The position numbers were made by a program, and so were the translations under genes. A stretch of DNA of 64,000 nt from positions 8,355 through 72,354 of the forward strand of contig JTDE01002474.1 of the NCBI GenBank assembly GCA_014338405.1, in the 5' to 3' direction. Positions 26,501 to 38,500 of this stretch are shown piece by piece; the first letter of the stretch is position 1, and each line of letters opens with the position of its first letter. Below the pieces are notes generated by a model. It saw only the letters and a program-made list of their open reading frames with translations. It searched no databases and had not been told where the DNA came from. Source of the stretch: Paragonimus skrjabini miyazakii (taxonomy: Eukaryota; Platyhelminthes; Trematoda; Plagiorchiida; Troglotrematidae).

Positions 26501-29500
26501 GAGCAGTAAATAAAGCCTGTTTGAAGGCCGTCTTTTTCCTTACTTGTTGGGGTTTTTTAAGTTGCCAGAGTTGGGTTCCGACATTTGGACTCTGATTTTC
26601 GTACCGTTTCGCAATATCGTTGCGTTCGTTTGTGATAGAGATACTGCTCGCGGTCTTGCGTTTGTTCTTGCCTTTCTCTATCAGGTGGGGTCGTAACAGC
26701 CACAACAATTTCCATCAGATTCGACAGTATTTCAAGTCCGTTCACGTTGCGGCCAATTTTATGATATCACAGTTCTAATATTATTTAGGATCATTCTCAT
26801 ACATTTTGAAGCCGAAGGTACGTTATCTATCCTACAATGGGTCATATAACCAATCCACATAAGCCAATTACTTTACCATGCCTATTTGCAACTCATATCC
26901 TGGTTTCTACAGTGACAAGTCGAAAGGATCGAGCTTTCTGTTGCCAAGCCTTGCGAAGGACACGTAGTGTGGACTAGAAATAATAACGAACTGCCTTCCA
27001 CCTGACTTGTTAAACTGGGATGGGCGGACCGGTGACCTCACTGTTGTACTATTTACCCACTCGGCGGAAAGCGCTTATAGTGGTTTTCCACCGCATTAAA
27101 AGCATACGTACCAACAGTTTCTATGTCAATGAGGTTAGCTCCAGTGTCTACGATGAAATCATGTAAAGAGGAACAAGTCAAAGACATTTCAGTAGAAGCC
27201 ACCTACTTCGCACAAATAAAACGTGGATAGTGAGTACCCTAAAGTGTAAACAGAATGGTACAGGGGTTTATAGCATAAAAACACGTGTACGAAACACTGC
27301 ATAATCGGTATATCAGGAGTTTCTCATTGCAGGTTCCAGGATGTCATCTGCATTAAGTACACTGACTCAGGAGTAAAAAAATGTCCAGTACAACAAATCC
27401 ACAGCATACAACGGCCAACTCTCCAAAGTACAAGATCGGAACGACAATACAAAATTTCGCCAATTGGTTGAAAAGGAAATTGGCGTGCAGAATAAGTCGA
27501 CTGGGCAAGTATGCAAATGATATTACTAATCAAGTCTTGTTTATACACCTCCTCGCACTAAGGTCCTGATCCTCCTAGCAATGAAAACGCTGAAGAAGAC
27601 CAATGAATTAACACCGGCAAGGAGACTGCGGTAAAAACGGACGAAGACATCTCAGTCGTACAAGCACTTCACTTAACAAGCAAAACGGAGGTTATTTGCA
27701 CTGAAAAAGGAACGTCAAACTAGCGCTTCATGATGGTCACCCTCAAACCGATACTCTATGACCAGTTTTTCCCTTATCTGGAGCCACGTAGAGATGGCTT
27801 GAATAGGAACTGACAGGTAGCTGGTTCGATACTCGGTTCAGACTATCTCTGCCCGATGAGTCCAAACAAAGATGAAACCGGTCACGGAGTGTCAGTTCAA
27901 GGTTCAGTATCAGGAAGCATTAGAAACACTATTTCGAGAGCTTGTGGCCGTCATTAATGTAAACTGGTAATTCAAGGTAGGCTGTGTTCATTCGTACTAC
28001 CGGGATGTAAAACAAGTCATGACTCAAAAACCGAACTATACAACGGTTATTCAATTTTGACATGATTTAACCGCGTTTTCATAAGAAATAACCGTTGGTT
28101 GTTATAAGCTCCATAGCTACAACAAAGGAGGCGCTATCCATTCCGTACGGGAAAAATGTTTTGACTCGCAGTTCTAGGAGTAAACGTGCACAGAGAGAAT
28201 ATGAGAACAGAGTATTGGCTTCTCTTCGCAACCTCCACCTCCTTACAGCGATTTAGTGGTTACTACGACGACACGCTACAGTATGCATAGATTACATTTC
28301 CCATAACAAATATAGACATGTCTAATAACTGACGCAATTGGATTAGAATACATCTTTGAAGATAACAATTGGTCAAGGTTATAGAACCCTCTGCTCAGTA
28401 AATGCTTCTTCCAAAAAATGTTAACTGTGCATCGCCAATAATTAGTGTGGTGAAAACGCAATGTGCGACTGTAAGCGCACGCATGCACACACACACACAC
28501 ACACGTGCTTATAACCTTAATGCAGTACCGGTACACTAAAATGATCGATTGAAAGTTTACACTCGCATGCAGAACCGTCTAACAACTACTGCATTAGCTG
28601 GTCGTCTGGTCGAATTAGACTGGTATTCACAAAGTCTCCCGCGCCCGAACAAAACATTCAAAAAAGATAGAAAATTTTAAAAACAGGACTGTCAGACACA
28701 ACAGTTTTTTTTACTGTCTGACTTGAGATGAGCGAACCACCACATGACAACAGCAACCACAATGCAACTGATGAAGGGTGTTGCGGCTTGGTAATTACGT
28801 CGTGAAACAATCACGGCGTATTGCCCTCCAGAATCGATCCATTGCTTTGTCACAACATATTTCTCATACTTTCAGCTTAATCACATTATTTGTCATTGTT
28901 TTAACGGTCAAATGTAGCAGTTATTGACTGTAGTCGGAACAACATATAGTCATTGTAAGTCTCCTTTGCTAGTCAAATTGACTGGCTTCCAATACAATGA
29001 CCACTTGCACGGAACAGGGATTAAACTAACACTAAGAAAAGAACAACTAATTCCCCCCATATTTCACATATAGGGAATGATTTCCATGTGGGATATATCA
29101 TAAGAATAACACCACTTTAATCCATTCCTTTTATATAACCCGGAACTGTGTTTTTTTTTTCAAGTTGTTTACCTTAAAGTAAGTGACCAAAACATATTGG
29201 AGATCTGTAACCCTTGACGGTACGTCGATACTCTTCTCATTACTTATTCACTCCAATCGATCACTTTTTAGTTGTTTGTGCTTCCTCTACTTCAGCATTC
29301 GCAGTGAAGGGAATACTAGCAAGCCCCAAGTAATGTGGAATAAACAAGTAGTTAGACCTAACAAATAATGCGTACTCATAAAATGTTTGACCAGGTGAAA
29401 GTTGAACAAGTCATTATCAGAGTCATCCAAATCAAAATCAAAAACAAAGTGTATAAACTTCACGATTAGCTACCTCAAGAAAAAATTCCCGAAACGTACA

Positions 29501-32500
29501 CTGGGCTTTCTGCGGGCAGTAGTTGGCCTCAAAACTTCTCCCTAGAAAAGATATCATATTCCATGATTTCTAACAAATGTGCAGATGAATGATAGGTTAC
29601 AACTGGCTACAATTCGAAGCGGAGGGACACCACATGAACGATAATTTTCAGTTGGATCAAGCAACGCTATTTATCAACACGTTTCCGAACTGAAGGTAGA
29701 GAAATGATAAAAAATGGTTTTGCAAGAAAATAAACAGGATTTTGTTCGGACGCAGTGAAAAAATGTGCAAGATTAACCCCGTAGGCAATAAGAAGAACCG
29801 AAAAGCTGAAATGTTTAAGAAACATAGGTCTATCAAGTTTGTATGCAAATGACGGGGTAAATTCAAAAGCAAGGACGAAGAACACCATCACCTCCTCACA
29901 GCCGAGAGTACTGAATGAGGAGATGGGAACTGCCTTATTCCTACACGACTTCATACAAATAATATGACCGTCCTTTTCTTGTATTCATCGGACACTGGCA
30001 AAGTCAAGGCCGTCTAACTGATATACCAGAAACAGTTATTTTGATATGCTATGGCTATAAGGAACTCAACGACGGCAGTCAAGGATAGACAGACAGCTGA
30101 GCATACTAAACCGTAGCATCCACATAACGACTTAAGGTACATCCACATGACGCAACCTGGTGGCACAGGATGGAGCTTCCGTCCTTATCACTAGGTCATG
30201 TTTTGAACACCGTGGATCGCCAGGATGAAACTGTATTATTGATTCTCACTAATAACATAAACCCGTAGATGAACGCTAATGTATACTGTATACGCCTTCA
30301 GACTTAGAGCCGGAGTAATATACAAACTTTGGTAAGTTTCCTTTTATATTTCTATGATTACTGAAAGTAGATGACTATGCAGAGTGCACTGATGATAATC
30401 CAGAAAAGAAACATGATTCGGAAGGCAAACGCATGAAACAGAGGACATATTGGTCACAGAAGTTATATTAACTACTGTTCGGTTTCGATTGTATATCTTA
30501 ATGAATAGTCAGAGGGTACGCTCAATTTCACCCGCTTTCCGTATGATCTACGGGTGGGTAAACTCAAACGGTCGGCAGAACAAAAAACATTTGATAAACT
30601 GGTAAGTAATAACAGTAATGTAAAGTTGGTGGCGCAGTGGTTAACAGGATTGCGTTGCGAAAACGTGGTCAACTCTTGAATTCCAGCCTTAACAAGGTAC
30701 TATTGAGGAGCTCTAACAAAAGCGACAAACGAACAAAGTGCTTATTTTCGGAATGGACTGGCTGAAGGGTCTGGGAAAGCTGCGAGCAACCACAAGTAAT
30801 CGTAATCAGTCTCAGGAAGAAGGACAACCAGAAGCGACGTTACCTCCGCCATTTTAGAATGGTACAATCTAGATAAATTACAGACAAGGACCAGACCTCC
30901 TGACAGCTATCACCACCCTCCAGAGGTTTCATCACACCAATGCTGCTCACACATGATATGAAGAGGACGACTATGTGAGCTGAAACAAAGAGGCATCACG
31001 TAAAAACTGATGCATCCGGCTATGGATAGGCCAAATGAGTATTCAGTATTTATAGATTGACGCGTCAGTGTTTTCTTAATGCAGTCACCTAACCTGCTCA
31101 GTCTTGCTGTGAGTGGTTTGCTGAGAAACAAACAGCCACTCCGTTAAATTGGCGAACAGCGCAATAGTCTAACAGCGTCCAGTCAGTCGTTTGTCAACAT
31201 GTCTGATTAGAATAGACATTTTTAATAAAGGGGCCTTGTAAAACGAGATAGATGATGGAATCGGTCGGAACCAACTTTCAAATGAGTGATTTAAGTAGAA
31301 AACACATTTATGCATAAAGTAGTAACAACGAGAACATCCTCGATAATGAGAATGGCAGTACCTCATTTGCAAATATTTGCACACCACTAGTAACGACACC
31401 ATTTGCCAACAGTTTGAATGTGGTTATCAGCATCATCGCAGACAGTAGTACATCAGTGCTTCTCAATTGTGCGTAACTGCCATACAACAATGAAGAAAAC
31501 GACAAACCGTGTACAAGAACAGAAAAAAAAGGTTGGAAGGGAGTTGACCACCAAAAATAGCTAGGTTTATACTCTGCCAGCATAAAGGTGCTTATATCTA
31601 GCAAACAAACAACCCAGCTGTAAGTGAAAGTAAGGCATTATCAGTAACAAAGCTTCCTTACGGTTAAATGTGTTCAATTTTCACATATTCCTGTCTATGG
31701 TTCAGTAATGCAAGAAAAAAAGCCGCAATACTCCTCACCGATACATACATAGACAAAATGCTCGTGGGAGAAATTGGGGCGAAGATGGCGCATAGATCAG
31801 AAGTATAGTTGAAACGGACGGGATGTCACAATACAGCTCTCTTTTAGGTGATTTGCATATACTACGGCAATTAGATTTGCATAAATGTGTACACGATATA
31901 TAGCGGTTTGGTGCACAGTTCTAGGATTCGCATAATTAGAGACCATGGGCTAGAAAAATATATGTACTGGAGTTTGTGAAATTTAATAGCGGCACCAAAC
32001 CTCAGCGCCATTTAGCCGAAACTGACGGGTGATGCTATTACCGAAGTTTGATCGTAAAACACGTGATTTTATCATCGTTCTATTAGGACAAGTGTCATCC
32101 AATGTGCATCTGTGCGTGCAAGATGCACAATGTAGTTTATTGATGGGGACACATTCGCTGTTCCATATTCAGCTCTTTCGAGTTTGGCCTGTATCGATAA
32201 TCACAAGGTTAATGCTCTAGCCACCTTGTTCAGAGTTAAATTCTTGTGATACAGTGCACGTGTTCGAGCAGAAACAACCGTGCCAGAAAATCTACATTTG
32301 ATAATCAGGTTGCATCCAGAACCGTTGAGCTGTAGGGGAATCACAGTAATATTTCTGGAAAGAGTTCAGGAGATTTCCAGGGATGAACAATGGAAGAACA
32401 TGCAATTATAGACATGGCACATGTCGATCCACTATGTTCGACTTTCAAATGACAATGAAGAGTATGCGAAAGTGAGAAAAACTAAAGGGCTCTAGAGCTC

Positions 32501-35500
32501 ACTAAAGATGAGCCGAAACTACGCAAGAACGAGATATCCCCTTCCTCGATGGCAGTATTGACGCTACTCAACTAATGCGACAGGTATCCCTCCCGACGTT
32601 TAAGGGTTTACATCCAAGTGAAAAACACAAAGAAAGCCAAGAAATTTCGTCACCGAAAACGATCAATCGTACAGGGGTCCGAAAAATAGTTTAGTTCTGT
32701 ACCACTATTCAATCTGACATAAAACACCTGGGGATTATCCGCTAGAACTGTGAAGCTGAGAACCATATTGACGAAGATGCAGTAAAATCCCATGTTCGAT
32801 TACTACATGAGAGGTCTGTTGTTTGACAGCGCTGGAAGAAATAGTGTCAATGTCTCACTCACCAATAAACCGTACTGTAACACTTGAGGATGAGATTGCA
32901 TTTTTAAAATTTGTCCTGCAAAGCGCAAGCTGATGCAGTTTACGTACGGTTTTAGAAAGCAGTCCACTTAGCATGAATGCGAGACTGAATTTACACTGTC
33001 ACACACTTCTACTATTCTGTCTAGTTTCACAAGCGTATAGAACCGTTCGCTGATTTGATGAAAGAGTGAAAACATGAAGTATCTTGTAATCTTTGTGAAG
33101 CTAACAAAACGAAGAGATGAGAGGACAAATGGCCCAGCCGCATCCATAAGCCAGACTAATAAATGAAACATTTCAATAATGGAAAAGACCAAGGTGTCCC
33201 ATCAAGAATGACCGTTCATCACACCATTTAAATTTCGTCAACGTGCTTCGAACTTTGATAGTTGACCGCCGAGCAGTCTGACACCATAAAAGACGGGATA
33301 TGCTAACAAGTCCACATAACACCTGTAACCAGGTTGTGTTGTAGGCATATACAGCATGGCGCACGAGGTAAGATGTTCACTGTTAATAAACCAGAATGGC
33401 GAAATCATTAAAGAACTATTTTTTGTGTCTGGCTAAAAGAAGACTAAGTCGGAAAATGGGTACATGCTAGTAAAGTCGTTTGCCACGTAAATTACGTCTG
33501 GAATGGTTGCTGATTTGTGGAAAGTTACACAATCGTAGTCTAAGCCATCCAGATCGGCCGATACCAACGCAGACAATCACAAGAACGGATGCATTAACGT
33601 CTTGTTCAAATAAGATACACTGAGTTAGTCAAAAACATTTAATATGCCATCATCACCCCAATAACTAGTTCAGATTGGACGTGATGATTGGAAGCCAGCA
33701 AGCCATCAGCATGGAGCATTCGTGGAGAAATTAACTTGCGGACTCAGAATACAAGTCGCATTTTCCATGCTGATCAGGTGATACGGGTTGGAGACTGGTG
33801 TGACACGTGATAATTGATAGGCACTATCAGCTGATTGTACTGCGTGGGTGTTTGTCTATGTGTGAATTGGTGAACAGTACATGGTTGGATAAAAAGAATA
33901 CAGGTACCCACTTTTAACTTTGTCTTTATCACATTTTGAAGCTCACGGTACCAATAACCAACAGAAGCACGGAAAAGGATGGGAACAAAAAATAAGTGTT
34001 CTACATAACACGAGGAAAATTCGGACCGTCAATTTACATCCCGAGCAAAATAGCAGACGTATCCATGTCAATAGACAAACACCCGGCGGTAAATTCCCTA
34101 ATGAAATATTCATCAGGACTATCTTTAGTAACAAATGAACATGTGTTACTAGAACGTTGTGGGAAAACTTTTGTTTGAGTAATCTTCGTAAGAAGTAAGT
34201 AAGTATACGATCATCTTAGGCTATTGCGGTACGATTTCGACTGATGCTCTGAGTCAACATAAGCTGGTCACACAATGTTTTGAGAGCCGGATATGCTTAA
34301 TCACTGGGCAGACTCTGCCGTTTTCGGTTTGAGAGAGAGGTAATTATCATGTGACTGAACATAATGTGACCACCAATCCACTGCGTATTCATCCACAACA
34401 TGCCGCGAAGAGGTGGGGTGATCAATTTGGAAGGATAGAGGAGATTAGCGTTTTAACGGGCAGAACTAGACATGGGAGTAGCTGATGAGATTCCAGAGGT
34501 CTGGAGATGGTGTTACGTGCTAGCTGAGAAAATCGAAGGATGTAGGTTAAGCGAAACGAAGGGAAAAGTGAGAAGTCTTGTCAAATCGAGCTAAGCGACA
34601 AGTACACCGATTACTTGTTCACGTAACAAGGCAGTATTCCGCATTCAAGGAACTATGAACCTGTGCATCTCATCGTGCAAGTATAAGAAAATGAATACTA
34701 CAATCTTGTTGAATCACAGTCACACGTTACGGGCTAAAATTCATGTTTCTTGGACTCACCGATAATATTTCGTTTGCTTCAGTGACGAGACAAGTCGAAT
34801 CTGGATTAGACTGATGCACATAAATTGTCTTAACATGATCTTCAGAGTATAGGTGTATTTCAGTCGATGACTTACAATAGACGTACACTGACTGATCGAG
34901 GGACAACTACTACTTTTTGAGTGAGAGAACTGACCATATGAAATGATGCCGACTCCCATATTCAAGCGCTAAAACCAATCGGTTCATCTCATCGTGACAT
35001 GGCGCGGATATATACAAAATGAAGTGCAAGTTACATGGAGTTTAGTCACAAAACAGTTAACTCACTCTCGGACTACTGGTAGGGTGGCCCAACAACCGCA
35101 AGGTCAACCAGGTTATTTTACATATACAGTTCTCAAAATACCTAACATCTATATGACCAGCTAACTTTCAACCCGAGTATCATTCAGACGTATAATTTTG
35201 TGGCGGCTACTTGCCATACAATATGTGTAAGGAATTTTCTATAAAGGTTATTTGTCTCGCAGTTTTAAAATGGCATTTGTTCATGTTTACGAAAAGTCGG
35301 TGTTGTAGACTTGTTAACAAAGAGGCTATTATGAACTGAACATCGCTCACAGTTTGTCGCAGTTCTCGCATTCACAATCAGTTTTCAGTCAGTTCCTTTC
35401 AAAAAGTACTAGACTCGAGTCTGGTGCTTGCTAGAGCAAGTCAGTAACGCATATCCTTGTCATTGCCGGGATTAGAACTTCAGGCCAGTCTTTCTGAGCC

Positions 35501-38500
35501 AACTGTGCTGACCACTGTGTCACTGATACCACATTCGTGTGTGGGTAAGGCTCAGATTGTCCGATCGCTTAAAGAGGAAACACAATAACTGTCTCGTCAA
35601 CTTCTGGAGATAACAATGGCAAATAGGGTTTCTCTCCAAGTTGAAACCCAAGAAATCACTAATCGGCATTTTGTTTACTGGTAAGTAATGGGGAATTTGT
35701 TTTGGCTAATATTCATTAAACAGCATTCACAATCGATTGCAGCTACTACCAAAATCTATAGCGACCGCATGCTCTTGTCTTGGGGTGCGGACGAAGAAAG
35801 TAGCAACAATACTATTCACGAGTTGATGCACGTTTCTTGAAGAGGGAAAGTTTCGATGCAAAGCGTTTGCGCAGTTTCGGTAAGTTTCGTTAAGAAGCTT
35901 TGGTCAATCTGGTCTCAGGAGGGTGTTACATAGTATTCACCTCCAATGTACGAGAGAAATTGACGTTAGTTTTGTTGCAAAGAGAGTGCGTTACAATACT
36001 CCCAAATGTACGTAATAGAATGTAAGCCAGGACTGCATGCAGATAACGATATTACGACACGTCGACTCCCCTGCAAAACCCAAGGCTTGTACAGAAGCGT
36101 TGTACTGTTAAGACTATCGATTCTTCCTCACAATGGAAAGTAATGGAAATACACAGTTATGTAACGTTCCGGCATATTTCACAGAATCTTGTTTGCCGTT
36201 CAAGGATGTAAATGAATTTGCTGTAACCAGAATACCATTTTCCTCACGGGTCCTTTTACCCTACTGTTGAAAAGGTTTTCTCCTATTATACCTGCAGCAT
36301 TTTGTAAGATCCGAACTATCTGGGTTAGGTCGCTTTCATCAGAAGCATGAAGTCGTTCCATTTACGAGATTAGTATAACTACCTTACGGTTGATTAACAT
36401 CCACCTCGATAACACACGCGACCTATAAGAGATGGTTGACAGTTCCATGCATTTCAATTTTTAAAATCTTCCCATGGTCGAAACGTACACTTTCAACTCG
36501 CTGCTTCATGTCATTGTTAGATGTTATCCCGTGTTTGCATGCGAACAAAAGTGGCCTTTATTGACTCAGTCGCACAATTTATGTGCTTCGCGGTTTAGAC
36601 CAGTCTCCGTTGATCACCTGATAACCCGGTAACTGTGTTTGCTAAAACCTAAGCATCCATAGGTGGCTATGCAACTTTGTTCAGAGGCGGTTAGATATTT
36701 CCCGTGACCTGTCAGTTAACAAAATGAGCAACTATTCTTTTGATTGTGCAAAGTTTGACCAGCATAAAGTGGACCATGCACACGCGCGCAGTCGGCACAG
36801 TCAAGTCCTAGCTGCACAACACTGTACAGGCTCTAAACGTGCACACAAAGTCACCATCAGTCGTGGATTAGAGCAGATATAAGTAACACCTGAAACTTAG
36901 CCACCCAATGATTGCGCAGGGAGTAAATTTACATTCTGAATTTTTAAATTACTTGATATGTGTTTCATCGTATCTGCGTTCTTCTTGCTTAACGGTATAT
37001 TTGAGCTTCAAGATGCAGAAAAAATGAAACGAAGAAGTAAGTACGTCAATATTTTGTCCAATAATGTAGGAAACAAACATTTTCTAGACGAGGTTTGTGA
37101 CAGCTTTGGCTCGGATACCAGCCAGTTAGGAAATGATTAAAATAAGTAACCAAACCGAGGGTAAAACTCGAAGAAGACGATTGCACTATTGAAGATGAAG
37201 TGATATACAGCAGATGCAACGATTTTGCTCTGTCATTTATTTCCACAAAGTACATGTTAACACGAAGTTCTGTCTTTCCCGGCATGCAAAAAAGGGATAA
37301 GCGGATCGATAAACAATGCCAAAAATGTTAGAAAAAACATCACATCATGAAGTAGTAAACCACATTTATTACCAGCAATCAAATTGTGATAGGTTACCAC
37401 TGACTGAGTACCCTTGCGCAAAGAAGCACAAGCTAATAGGTGACCCAGACCAAGCATACGACAGGGGACCGCTTGTATTCAGATTATTATATAAATTGCA
37501 CTCATGCTAAGCTTTGTACGCTCATCTGAAATTTCCATAAAGCTCGCTTGCATGAGGATTATTACATACACATGCGGCCGTTAACAAAAACGCCTTAGTA
37601 CAATCAAATCCAATTTCTACTCATGCCTGTAGAGTGGGCGTTTTGGTTTATTTTCATGTCTTAATCAAGTGATAAAAGTTTTAAAAAATGCAAGATGGAA
37701 ATGATGAATTTATTGGCAGCAAGTAACCTAATAAAACAAGTTTACATACAGCGTCTCATAACTTATTACTTAACTCACCAAACAATAGCAGCTTGTTTAA
37801 AATTGAGCAACAAACAGAGGAAATCGTTATTTCGTTCAATATCATTACCTGAAAAAATATTAGATTCGCTAAATTAGAAAAAAGTGGAAGTTGCCGAGCG
37901 TTTCATCTTAATCAGTTTCACACGTATTCAAGCAGGTTCTGACTTACTGGTCCAATCGATGAACTAATACTATGACGGCCTTAAAAAGGGCATCGACTAA
38001 TAACTTTCGATGTGCAGCTATGCTGTCATTCGCATCTCAGACTATACGCAATCAATTCTCATCGAAATTCTTGTAGGATTGTAACGGCTCAGTACTCTGC
38101 GCCAAACCTGATGGCTCAACTCTGACCATTCGCTTTGCTTGAGAATAGGCCAGGGATATATGATTGAGCAAGACAGTTAACATGTGGTCTCCTGACCCGA
38201 TGTGAGGCGAACGGATGGCTAGGATTGAACCATCCGGTTTGGCACAAGGTACTGAACCGTTACAGGGTAGCCGAGAATTAACAAGTTGCACAGCTTGGTT
38301 CAAACGGTTTTTAGACTCCCAACATTGGTCTGTGTTCTCTGCTAAATACATGTCTTGAGTGATCCTTCGGTCTTATTACAGAAATAGACTTTTCATTCAG
38401 ACGCCAGCTATGTGTACCTACTTATTCACTTGTTCCTGTGGAGCAGGCCACATCGATCATACATCAAGACAATATTCGAAGCGTATCACAGAACACCACC

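Larger units (their letters stand above)
26699..30624. other. CoREST intron
   Basis: Contains the hammerhead-like element at 27.8 kb and a CA repeat at 28.5 kb; otherwise AT-rich with only short frames. Confidence 0.5.

Noticed and set aside
26370..26745. 112-codon minus-strand frame as a gene
   Set aside because: It has no domain, ends at LTR-like borders, and a second overlapping frame is also open; a solo LTR explains it better.
28765..28830. CTGATGA...GAAAC at 28.77 kb as a hammerhead
   Set aside because: The segment between the boxes does not form a stem II, and no stem I partner is visible.
38052..38351. 99-codon minus-strand frame
   Set aside because: It coincides with the imperfect palindrome and reflects its internal symmetry rather than a protein.
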